Positions 6,831 to 16,080 of a stretch of 20,342 nucleotides of DNA are shown here, piece by piece. This stretch comes from Rhizophagus sp. LPA8_4_AMF (lineage: Eukaryota > Glomeromycota > Glomeromycetes > Glomerales > Glomeraceae). The position numbers and the translations under genes are program-made. The notes under the pieces are model-generated. The model did no database searches, had not been told where the DNA came from, and worked only from the letters and a program-made list of their open reading frames with translations. Every line of letters starts with the position of its first letter. Position 1 is the stretch's first letter. The stretch lies in assembly GCA_021464525.1 (NCBI GenBank), contig JADRCO010001317.1, positions 1-20,342 of the forward strand. The letters run 5' to 3'.

Positions 6831-9241
6831 AGGTTCCGGGCTGTATATCGACGAACTACTCGATATACTAATAACTTTGAAGGTGCTTCAGACCTAGAAA
6901 GTTGCGTGCAATGGGATAATAAATTCTACGAGCGTAATTTCGATTTGCATTTCGCAGAAAGAGTATGGCAATTAGAAACAGATATATTACATTGTAACTT
7001 TTCGTCTCGGAAAATGGCAGAATTAACAAATGGGTCTGGTAAAGTCAACAGTGGGTCATCTGAGGTAAGAGACGGGAGTAATGAGTCAATTTGACACCAT
7101 TCATTTTAAACATTCTTTCATACTATTACCTGTCCTTATAGAGGTCTAGTTGAACCGCAATCTTCTGCAATGATTAGTGACAGCTGAAGATGGTGCATCA
7201 ATGCCACCCAAAGCGGTAAATAAAAGCATCATAATCTCATCTTTAACCATTTGCTGGCTTACTTTATAATGTCTCTCTTGTAGTATTGAAAGGTGAAAGT
7301 GTTTATTAATCACCATAATCAAAATAATTCAAATAAACGAAATGTTTGAATATTGAATCGTTTGTTTGGAATCAAGCCCAGCAGAACAATTTCCTTTTAC
7401 CAATTTTCTTTAATGGATCTGGTTCATTTCACCAATAATCATTTCACACACTCCCAACCCACATACCTAAAAAAAGACGTAAAGAAAATGGGCCTAAGCA
7501 TGAAGAACAATTCGTAAAAGTCAGTGAACATGTGACGCCTATAAAAGAGGTAAATTTAACTCCAACGGTTTAAGGTCACAGATAGCATGTTAATTATATC
7601 TGATATTCAATAATATTTAATGGCTAAAGCAGATAATATTGAAAAATTGATAGAGTCTTCTAAACTAGCAGGAATCAAAGGTGATGGCAGCAGATACTGC
7701 AAAGACAGCAACATAAAAGACGTGGTCTGCCTACATCTTAGTTGCATAGCAATGACATACCTACATTACCTACATTGCTTTATAGCAAATGGAAGCACGA
7801 TGATTTTCAATCAAAGTTGATAGAAAGTGATGATGAAGATACGTACAAAGCTAATGTTATTAGGTATATTGTGATTACTGGCATGTTTTTGCACAATAGA
7901 ACTGAACCACTGATTATCTTTGTAAATAGGCTTGGATTGTCTTCTATCATAGACTTGTCTTCTGAATTAAGAAGAGTATGAGGACCTGGTTCGGAGATGG
8001 ATGTGCTGGCTTGAGTAGGAAATACAAAGTAAGATGAATATGGTTCCAACAAAATTCAAAGGCAGTTTTCTAGACAGCATTATGATGATTGAGATTGTAT
8101 GTAAACAACTTGTTTATTGACAATTTTAATTTTTTAACATTCTTTTGTACAGCTTTGCTTAGAATATCGATATTGGGAAGAGTGAGAATACTTACTAGAC
8201 CAAATGAAGGATCATTTTGCCATGAAAACACAATCTTCAAATCATGAAGATATATTCCATAATGTATATAAATGCTTTCTTCATTTGTAATTTAGTAGTT
8301 GCGCTGTAAGTACTAAAACTAATTGGATCTTCTATTAATAGTCTGGATATGCTACTTAATGATCTAAATATTTTATGAATGAGGATGGAAAAGAAAGCAA
8401 ATTAATGGAAATGGGTTATGTTCTTAAAACAGTGGCCCCTATGATGGACATTATATTTTCAGATGTTAATCATATCATCAGACTCCAATGGTAAATGCCT
8501 GCATTTTATAAATTATGCCCACCAATAATTTTATTATTTGCACTTATAATTTTATAATATAAATGCAACTCTAGGGAGAAACTATGGCAAGGACATCTAT
8601 GGCGCGTAGAAGAATTGATTTGAGAATTAAAACTCAAAATCAATACATAGAACTTTGACACATTGAATGTGCCTGAACACCAACACCAGCTAAAATTGTC
8701 CGTGATTGTAGCAAAAGTTGTGTATTAACAAATTTATTTTTGACAATTATTTGAGATTTGATATATCAGATAAAACTGCTGAATATTTAGACATATATAC
8801 ATTTCAATTTGCTGGTAAGATGATATAATACTGAATATTATAATAGTATTTATTGATACTTAACATTTATCCACCATGTTAGGTTTACATGCTCAACTTA
8901 TTGCTGTTGATTTGTTGGATGATGGTCTGTATTTTGGTTTGGATAGATCTACATATGAATTTCCCTTCTGACTATCAAATATCAAAACTATACGCCAAAC
9001 ATTGGAAATATTATACTTCTTTAAGGTTTGAAACTAATATCTTTTATAACTCTTATGTATATTTTTTTAATAAGTAATCTTTTTATCTCTTATCTTGCTT
9101 TTGCCAATTATAGAAAAATATTATGCAGGAGATTTCCGCACTATCACGATATGATGTAGAGACAAACCGTATCAAGAAGTTTTCCATAGTAGGGCTGATG
9201 GAGTATTACTATGTAGGGATATTATAACAGAATTTAAATAG
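6831..9241 (+). pseudogene. Decayed multi-exon gene of an uncharacterised fungal family
   Basis: Eight exon remnants can be followed. Exon 1 (to 7064) has NFDLHFAERVWQLETDI; its frame has no ATG, so the start is lost. Exon 2 (7142-7215) needs a 1-base shift to read VEPQSSAMI then TAEDGASMPPKA. Exon 3 (7454-7549) has FVKVSEHVTPIKE. Exon 4 (about 7618-8100) has KRRGLPTS, a degraded AT-hook-like GRP motif, a stop, KWKHDDFQSKLIESDDEDTY, RTEPLIIFVNRLGLSSIIDL, then more stops and NKIQRQFSRQHYDD. Exon 5 (8153-8490) has LEYRYWE and MEMGYVLKTVAPMMDIIFSD. Exon 6 (8575-8814) has ARRRIDLRI. Exon 7 (8883-9025) has LIAVDLLDDGLYFGL and TLEILYFFK. Exon 8 (9114-9241) ends EVFHSRADGVLLCRDIITEF. Introns are GT-AG, 52-88 bp where both ends are clear. 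The exon 6/7 and 7/8 junctions rejoin in frame. At least ten stops and several shifts show it is dead. I recall the family as multicopy in Rhizophagus but cannot name it; a PD-(D/E)XK-like fold around the IDLR segment is speculation. Confidence 0.72.
6844..6867. repeat. Perfect 8-bp inverted repeat, 8-nt spacer
   Basis: TATATCGA (6844-6851) and TCGATATA (6860-6867) flank CGAACTAC. The symmetry lies about 40 bp upstream of the first recognisable coding sequence of the decayed gene. It has the shape of a dimeric protein binding site or a small hairpin; which one cannot be told from one copy. Confidence 0.5.
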
Positions 9242-9373
9242 AGGTAGAATCTTGTTTGAATAATCACTTTCAAATTTCAAATTAGGTAATTTCAAATTTT
9301 TTTTTTAATATAATTTACTTTTTCTATATTAGGACGAAAATGGTACACCATTAATAATACATGTTGTATTCAT

Positions 9374-9453
9374 ACAACAATATACTAGCTGTACTCATGC
9401 AACTCATGCAACAACAATATAATAGCTGCACTCATGTAACAATATACCAGTCG
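9374..9453. repeat. Degenerate minisatellite, about 28-37 bp units
   Basis: ACAACAATATACTAGCTGTA then CTCATGCA at 9374-9401 recurs as ACAACAATATAATAGCTGCA then CTCATGTA from 9411, with a third, shorter copy (ACAATATACCAGTCGC) ending near 9453. An extra ACTCATGCA between the first two copies is an internal duplication. The pattern is slippage-type tandem repetition. Confidence 0.75.
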
Positions 9454-9787
9454 CTTATCAAAAAAAGTTCAAATTTATTAGAACAACATATTTTACAAAA
9501 TAAATACATGTTAATTACAATCATAACGTGATATAACAATGCTGTAGAAAATGAGATTTATATAAAATACTATTTAAGGATTAATGTAAAGACTAACTTT
9601 AGCATTCGTATAAAATATTCTGCTTTGTAAGTTTATTGCATATAATTTCTATTCAAAGTCAATAGCATAAAAGGATTAATAAAATATTAATATATAGTTG
9701 TACTTTTTTGCTTGAATATACTGTTATAAGTGAATTAAAATCACGCATATATTGCATAGGTGAAGTGTGCAAATCTTGTAATGTCTT

Positions 9788-9808
9788 CATCATGGCAGAG
9801 CCATGATG
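9788..9808. repeat. Tight hairpin, 9-bp stem with 3-nt loop
   Basis: CATCATGGC (9788-9796), AGA, GCCATGATG (9800-9808) is a perfect stem, followed by ATCAATAATAT. It has no U-tract directly after the stem on either strand, so it does not look like a bacterial-style terminator, which would not be expected in this genome anyway. Confidence 0.6.
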
Positions 9809-9869
9809 ATCAATAATATCTATGGCTTCCCATGAAATAACTATTATGAATCAGGTATTGTGATATTAA

Positions 9870-10028
9870 TTAGGCTTGTTATTGAAATGGGATAGATATT
9901 GGCAATGTTGTAATTCCACATTTCTATATGCTGAGTTATTTAAACGATTAGATAAGTATAAAATGGAATATAAACAAATTACAAGCGAAAATAGAAAAAG
10001 AAAAAGGGTTAACAGATCTGAAGTTTAA
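9870..10028 (+). pseudogene. Short coding-like fragment, possible relic exon
   Basis: An open run of about 52 codons without an early ATG starts just after a possible splice acceptor (TTAATTAG, ending 9873) and ends at TAA 10026-10028. It reads LLLKWDRYWQCCNSTFLYAE, LFKRLDKYKMEYKQITSENR and KRKRVNRSEV, which is charged, helical and ends in a basic cluster. It is not recognised. It may be an orphan exon of a dead gene; the small size and AT-rich setting leave chance open. Confidence 0.3.
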
Positions 10029-12019
10029 ATTACTATATAAAGGAGAAAAAATGCAGAATTTTATAATTTGGATTGAATATCAAAAAAAAAAAATGAATTT
10101 AACAACCTTTTGAATGGATTAAGAGTTTGGAAGTAAAGGTAAAAACAAATTATACATACCTAATCATATCATTTGTTAATCAGATCAACTAACTTTTTTA
10201 CTTATGTAGTATTTAACCGTATAACCTGTGATGATTTTCTGAAAAATTTATGTATAGCTAATGACAATTTGTACTTACATATGACATAGAATTATATGTA
10301 TAATAGCTATTTAGCAAATAAGATCATTTCCAGCACTTTTTAGGCACTTTCTCATTACTTTCATGATATAAAATCATGAGAGATTTGCAAATCAATCTAC
10401 ATTACACATAAATCTATAGTCTGCTTATAAATTAGAATTACAATATTTCCTAGATTATTACCAATTTGTCATTAGATTCTGACAAATTCAATAGTATAAA
10501 ATTTATTAAATTCGAATTATTAATTACCTAAAAAACTGGTATGTAGTTTGAAATTTTCATACCACCAAAATAAACAATTTTTAAAAAATTTTTTAACTTA
10601 TACATAAATTATTTGGATCTTCTTTATCCCGTTTAAAAAAAATGAATTCAAATTTAATAAAGTAAAAATCTTGCTTAAATTGATAAAATTGTATAAATCA
10701 CTATATAACTAAACGTAATTATTATGTCTTCTAAATAATTACAAAATGATTTTAAAGGTAATCATGATAAGTATGTCAAGTATAATAAAATGCATTATAC
10801 TAAAAATGCAACCAAGCGCGAATGAAAGAATAAAATCTGGGGTCACTTGATGGTTACTTGATGCATTATAAAAAAAGAAATCTTTATACTTATTCTGAAA
10901 AAAGATTAACTTTTATGCTTACAAAGCATCAGAACTTGTTGATAGAAATAAATTTACTAAATATGTGAAATGGCTATCTATTTTTTATACAATCAACTAG
11001 TATATTTTTGGAATAAAAAATTGAAAATAAGTAAAAGACATGTATTTATGATGAATCGAAGGGTAAGTTTAAAACTGAGAAATTTAAATATATTTCCTTT
11101 GATGGAGCATATTGAAATATACAGTTTCAAATCCATTTGGTAAATTCTGATATAAGGATTATATTAAAAATAAATTCAGTATTTTTGCAGAAAACAAACT
11201 ATATAGTTATATTTTATGGTTGGAAAATGCTATTAGAAGGATCAGATGTATCAAGTAGAAATATCCCTTGAATTTCAGAACAATAGCTGAAAGATGCATC
11301 TATTATACATACATAAATAGGTAGGATTGGATTAATACAATAAACACTAATTACATTCAATGAACTATTTAATACAACATAGTGCAGTATTATTATAGAA
11401 TCGGTTTATAATATATTTTTTGCATGCAAACTTTTTTTACAAAAATTGTATCTAATAAAATATTCCATTTTGAATATAAACATATTATCGATAAAACTTT
11501 CAAAAAGCCTTATTAAAATGTCATATCACAGGCTTTTACATTAACAATTTTATTCCGTTAAAAATTAATTTCTGAAAAATCTGATTAAATTGATTTATAT
11601 TTATGGCATAAATTAGAGGTTTATAAAAAACATGATTGTAGATAAACATATGCTTATTGCCAGTAATCAAATTAAAAAAATTGTTTATAATAATGAATAA
11701 ACGGTCAAAGATTGTCAATTTTAGGGAAAATAGTACAAATATAAATGTAATGAATAAAGTAACCCCTAATTAATCAATTGAACAAAAACGTTACTAGTGG
11801 TATATTTCATATTAAGAAAATCATGACGTTGAAATAGATGACATAATATCTTTTCCATCCCAAAACCGCCGTATTCCATATATGAGTCAAGAAAAGTCAT
11901 AAATCGACGAAGTACGAGTTTTAATAAATGGAATTTTTTTTTATACAATGTTTTCGCAATTTTTAGCGGAATAATTTTTTTTTTAATTTTTTCACCGCTC
12001 CCTTTCTCCCTTCTGATTA
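10029..12019. other. Long AT-rich gene-poor stretch
   Basis: About 2 kb with no supported gene. A small hairpin TCATGAT / ATCATGA lies at 10361-10379. Two 60-codon minus-strand frames (11536-11718 and 11766-11948) exist; the second reads smoothly (LRRFMTFLDSYMEYGGFG, ILCHLFQRHDFLN), but its complement is equally open and no homologue or promoter is recognised, so neither is called as a gene. The last 30 bp form the pyrimidine-rich leader of the pseudogene that follows. Confidence 0.4.
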
Positions 12020-12962
12020 TAGCATATTCAGAATTTCCTGAATTAAAAAATGAAATTATTCAATAATTTTTCAATATTAACATTCATGTATTTTGGTTAA
12101 TAGATTATGGTGTCATTTGGCGATTCTATTATTTATGGGAAAATCCATTTTCAAATCCTTCTAAAAATAATCGGTTTCTTGGAATTTATTTACATGATTT
12201 AAATGAAGATGATAAAAACAAAATTAACCGAACATGGAATAAATAATAATTTGTTTCCTTCAAATACATTATTCAATTATTCTCGTTAAATGTTTAAATA
12301 CAGATGAAATAGGTCATTCTGTTGAAAAGTGGGTTGCATCTATTAGAAATGTAAAAAATACTTTTAATGATCATGATTATTTAAATGTAATTTTTGAATT
12401 AATTTTTAAAAAAAATTTAAATTGTTTCAAACATTAAAAATTTATAACTTAAAAAGGATTCAAAATATAATGAAAATTCACCCTTATTAAAATTTTTATA
12501 TTCTATTTATTCTAATTATACAATAATTTCATTAATCAAATTAATTTATTTGGTATTTAATTTAATTAAAAATATTGAACAAAATCTTAATTATCTTTCT
12601 ATAGAATTTGATAAATCATAAATTTGGTTCGATAGTATTAAAAGAATTAAGTCAAATTCTCCCTTTTAAATTAGTATTATATACTAAATTTATATATCTT
12701 ATTTTTAATAAGAATGATTTTGAAATATTTTAAAAAATTCTCATTAATAAGATGCAATTTGATATATTACCTTATATAGAGGAATATATTATGAGAAAGA
12801 AAAGGGACATTTAGTCAACTGGGAAAGATAAAGAATTTGTAATTTTTAATGAAAGATAAAGTAAAAAAAAAATTTGAATTATATGATATTGAAGTACAAA
12901 ATTATTATAATATAGTGATTTTAATTACCAAAGTAGTAGTATATCAAAGAAGTAGTAAATTA
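12020..12962 (+). pseudogene. Dead, internally deleted paralogue of F-box gene A
   Basis: It aligns in order with gene A (1683-3359). FPELKNEIIQ matches gene A residues 11-20; HSCILVNRLWC matches 30-40; then LWENPFSNPSKNNRFLGIYL and LHDLNEDDKNK; NNLFPSNTLFNYS matches 83-95; EKWVASI matches 112-117. After about residue 215 the copy jumps to VFNLIKNIEQNLNYLSIEFD (gene A 416-435), then KNDFEIF, DILPYIEEYIMRKKR (500-513) and FELYDIEVQN (533-542). About 600 bp of the leucine-rich middle are therefore missing. Frameshifts and in-frame stops occur throughout, and there is no usable start. A pyrimidine-rich leader like that of gene A precedes it. It is a young enough duplicate to align at nucleotide level, and it shows this F-box lineage has duplicated and decayed locally. 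Confidence 0.87.
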
Positions 12963-12965
12963 AAT

Positions 12966-13935
12966 ATTATTATGTATGAATTATATTTTGTATTATAATA
13001 AATTATATTTACAACAATGTTTAAAATCATTATTATTTATGAAAGGATTAAAGAACAATATCATTATGTTAGGTAATTGATATGACATTACTAAAAAAGT
13101 CCTAAAGAACGTCCCACATCTTTGAATCGAAATCAAATTTTCAAGTCTGGTTCTGCTTTGTTATAAGTTCCGAATCATCATATCTAAAACGTTAAATTTC
13201 GTTAATCGCAAATTGCGATTTTAAATATTTATAATAAAATTAAGTAATTTATTATCATTACATAAATTTTACTACTTTATCTTACGTATTTTGCAAGTGG
13301 GTACTATTGGAACGCTGACATATTGTATAACATTCTCACTTCTAAATAAGAGCTACTTTTAATATTTCACAATAATGAATTTACATATTTTAATAAATAA
13401 TTAAATAATTAATCTACGAAATTTGATGTTTCCCCCCAAAAAAGAGTAATATGAATGCTGTTGGTGTACCATTGCATTAGTACTCTATGACCTAAGATTT
13501 TCGGTGTCGGGTATGCAGAACACTATTTTCTTAACATACTTAAAAAAATCAAATTATACTACTTTTTACCACTTTGAGTATGAATAGTGCAATAAGTTTA
13601 TATTAACTGATAAACTAAATACTATGGTCGGGGTCTTTATTTAGAATAAACTAATAAAAAATTCTCACTCGAGCTATTTATTTATTAAAATAGGCTATTG
13701 ACTGTAAAAATTATTGTCAACATTTAATAATTTATAAAAACACAAATCTGATCGGAAACAAAGAGAAAAAAAAATCAAATACAAAGTTCTTTAATATCTC
13801 ATATAATATTTCTATGAAAGAAATATATATATATATTAATAAAAAATTTCATTGAAAGTTTAATATTTTTGTAAATAAATATAACAAAGTAACTAGGTTG
13901 AAATTAACAATACGAAATTACTATTACATACCAGT
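12966..13935. other. Non-coding spacer between F-box pseudogene and F-box gene B
   Basis: No reading frame of note. It contains a possible 5S rRNA-like scrap (13477-13516) and an AT dinucleotide run at 13823-13836. The stretch close to 13935 should hold the 3' end of the minus-strand F-box gene; no clear AATAAA was seen on that strand in the first 100 bp. Confidence 0.4.
13477..13516 (+). other. Possible 5S rRNA 3'-half-like scrap
   Basis: Four short blocks, TTAGTACT, TGACC, GGTGTCG and TATGC, occur in this order within 40 bp. They match, in order, conserved blocks of the 3' half of eukaryotic 5S rRNA as I remember it (TTAGTACT, then GGGTGACC, then GGTGTCGTATGC). Spacing is altered and the 5' half is absent, so it could only be a degraded 5S pseudogene or a 5S-derived SINE. 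Chance similarity is quite possible. Confidence 0.2.
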
Positions 13936-15660
13936 TCAGAATATTGATTTAAGAAAGCTTTTTGTAAAGGGTTCTGTACTATCTTCAACTATAAATAGAT
14001 CCTTTGCTTCTTCTAATATTTGTGTTGTAAGTTGGGGTTGATAAAAATATAAAACATTCCTATCATTCATATACCTAAGTTTCTTTAAAGAATTTTTTCG
14101 ACTGGCATATTCCATAATAACTTTTAGAATAGCATCATTAATACGCGCATATATGCTAATTTCTTTGAGATTACAATGAACATTCTCTAACAAAACTTTT
14201 AACTTCTCTGCTACTACAAGGTAATCCATCTCCAAGATTTTTAAAGATTGAGAAAATGAATGTGCTAATTCCGTAACAGCATCATCTTTAAGAGAATTGC
14301 TACAACTCAATTTTAAATGAAAAAGATGCTTCAAACTTTTCATAAATGAAACAGTGTATGAAAATTCCCTTCCAGCTGTTACTATTATAAATAAATGTGT
14401 GAGATTCGCACAGAATGGTTGAATTGATGACGTGACATTCTGATTAGTAAAGGGATTATAAATATCTTGTCTACCATAAAAAAGGGTTTTGAGACCATTA
14501 TTTGACATTAAAACAATTCTTTCAAAAAGTTTAAGAACAGAAGAATGTGATATTCTAACATAAAGATTCTTGAGATGAGTTAAATTTGATGTAATAGGTT
14601 TATCAAAATTTGAAATTAAACCAACATCATCAATACCATTAAAATAAAAACTTGCAAGTTCAATTGTTCTCAAATTTGGACAACGATCTATAATATTAAG
14701 AACAATAGAACAACTAGATATATCATGTAATTTTAAATAAACCAAAGAGTGTGAATGCTTTATAAATAATTTGGAAAAATCAATGTTTTTTGAAAAACAG
14801 TGAGTTTCTAATGATTTCAAATTATTTAATGAAAGAATAAAAGTTTTCAAAATTTCTAATAATTTATCATATTCTGTTCTAATCTTTATTAACTTTTTCG
14901 TTCCATTCCTATGTTCTCTAGTATGTAATCCTGTGAATGAGAACCTAACATGTTGAATATCTTTGTTGTGATTAGATATTTTGTTAGTGAGTACTGACGC
15001 ATTCCTTTGAACAAATTTTATAAACTCCAATTTTTTAGTATCAAATTTAAAATTAAATCCAAAAGAGAATTTTTTGATATTTGAAAGAACCTGTCCAAGA
15101 ACCTCATTATTAAATGAACTCATATCTATTTGATTTCTTTCAACGCTTATTTGATGATCATTCAAATCAACGTTTACATACTTGAAATTACTTTGGTCAT
15201 TGAATAACAACTTTTCAATAAAAGGATTAAGAATACGAACAATACTATTAATTCTGTTCTCTGTAGGTGTAGCTGAATAGTATTGGCGAAGAAAAACCCT
15301 CATTGATGTTTGTATATCATTTATTTCAAATTCTTGAAGGAAACTTGGGTAATTAATAAAAGGTTTTGGAAAATAAGAAACAGACTTTTTAAGAAAGGGT
15401 GTTATTTGTTCTTTCTCTTTATCATCAAGACAAGAAAAATATGTTTGAAAGATAAGACTCCTTTTGATTTCATCTTGAACGTACTTAAATGGATTACTCC
15501 AAAGTATCCGGATAGAGATTTGACAAAAAGTTTGATTTAAAGCAATACATGAATGTAAAGTTTTCATATCAAGAACAAAATATTGAATAATTTCATATAT
15601 ACAGTCAGCTGGTAAAGTTACTGGAATATTTCCTTGAGCAACGTTATTATCTTTATTCAT
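13936..15660 (-). CDS. F-box-like / leucine-rich protein (gene B)
   Basis: A 574-codon intronless frame. Residues 16-58 form an F-box-like module: LPADCIYEIIQYF, TLHSCIALNQTFC, ISIRILWSNPF. It lines up with gene A at the TLHSC, LW and PF positions and shares the downstream FINYPSFLQ (101-109). From about 280 on come leucine-rich repeat-like units: NLKSLETHCF, NLRTIELASF, HLKNLYVRIS, LKTLFYGRQ, LTHLFIIV, SLKHLFHLKLS, SLKILEMDYL, NLKEISIYA and SLKKLRYM. The family role would be an SCF ubiquitin-ligase adaptor with the repeats binding the target; this is inferred. The ATG at 15660 follows a 15-base A run on the coding strand. Codon use is less AT-extreme than in gene A, and the two proteins are clearly diverged, so they are not recent duplicates. 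No signal peptide or membrane helix is seen. Confidence 0.88.
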   Translation of the reverse strand: MNKDNNVAQGNIPVTLPADCIYEIIQYFVLDMKTLHSCIALNQTFCQISIRILWSNPFKYVQDEIKRSLIFQTYFSCLDDKEKEQITPFLKKSVSYFPKPFINYPSFLQEFEINDIQTSMRVFLRQYYSATPTENRINSIVRILNPFIEKLLFNDQSNFKYVNVDLNDHQISVERNQIDMSSFNNEVLGQVLSNIKKFSFGFNFKFDTKKLEFIKFVQRNASVLTNKISNHNKDIQHVRFSFTGLHTREHRNGTKKLIKIRTEYDKLLEILKTFILSLNNLKSLETHCFSKNIDFSKLFIKHSHSLVYLKLHDISSCSIVLNIIDRCPNLRTIELASFYFNGIDDVGLISNFDKPITSNLTHLKNLYVRISHSSVLKLFERIVLMSNNGLKTLFYGRQDIYNPFTNQNVTSSIQPFCANLTHLFIIVTAGREFSYTVSFMKSLKHLFHLKLSCSNSLKDDAVTELAHSFSQSLKILEMDYLVVAEKLKVLLENVHCNLKEISIYARINDAILKVIMEYASRKNSLKKLRYMNDRNVLYFYQPQLTTQILEEAKDLFIVEDSTEPFTKSFLKSIF

Positions 15661-15662
15661 GA

Positions 15663-15677
15663 TTTTTTTTTTTTTTT
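15663..15677 (-). promoter_or_regulatory. Homopolymer tract abutting the start of gene B
   Basis: On the coding strand 15 consecutive A residues end two bases before the ATG, and further A/T runs (for example TTTTATTTTTTCTT) lie just upstream. Poly(dA:dT) tracts commonly keep promoters nucleosome-free in fungi, and A-rich leaders precede many fungal start codons. Gene A has a pyrimidine tract in the same position instead. Confidence 0.4.
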
Positions 15678-15736
15678 AAGAAAAAATAAAAGTGAAAGAC
15701 TTTTTTTCAAATTTTTTTTCGTTCATTCATTTTTAT

Positions 15737-16080
15737 GGCGCAAGATCCTTACACAAGCTCCGATCATTATTTAATCAAGATGCAAATGTCGTACAAAAAA
15801 ATATACGGGATATTATTAATTTCAAAGTTTTTGTAATGCTATAAGTAATTTGATCATCTCGATTGATTCCCTGTTGAGTCGATGATCATCCTGAAATTTA
15901 CGAGTTATGGATTAATCGGAATTTGGAAATTAATTTAAAAATGTTCGAAATTATATCATAGCATTCTGAGCATTACCATAATCCATATACTTATATCACT
16001 ATTATAAATATTCTATTATTGATGTTTTTAAAAAAAATGATTCTTCAAACCAGATACAATTAACATCCATACTTTTTTAC
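15737..16080 (+). pseudogene. Probable gene fragment divergent from gene B
   Basis: One plus-strand frame keeps protein-like sequence across several stops: LFNQDANVVQKNIRDIINFK, then HPEIYELWINRNLEINLKMF, then HSEHYHNPYTYITII, and further on SSNQIQLTSI. The first ATG (15735) is in a different frame that closes after 34 codons. The wording is reminiscent of the region just before Sel1-like repeats in large Glomeromycotina proteins, but no repeat survives and the assignment is weak. It begins only 77 bp from the start of gene B, so part of that gene's promoter must lie in this relic. Confidence 0.33.

Larger units (their letters stand above)
9242..9869. other. Spacer downstream of the decayed multi-exon gene
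   Basis: No gene is supported. It contains a TTTCAAATT repeat near 9268-9300, the minisatellite at 9374-9453 and the hairpin at 9788-9808. Open frames are short and AT-driven. Confidence 0.4.

Noticed and set aside
7807..8052. 81-codon minus-strand frame
   Set aside because: It is antisense to the best-preserved exon of the decayed multi-exon gene, whose plus-strand reading is coherent.
8889..9077. 62-codon plus-strand frame
   Set aside because: It is the wrong register of exon 7 of the decayed gene; the VDLLDDGLYFG register fits the flanking splice sites.
9788..9808. Hairpin considered as a Rho-independent terminator
   Set aside because: No following T-tract, and the window is eukaryotic.
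15310..15540. 76-codon plus-strand frame inside gene B
   Set aside because: Antisense shadow of the intact minus-strand F-box gene.
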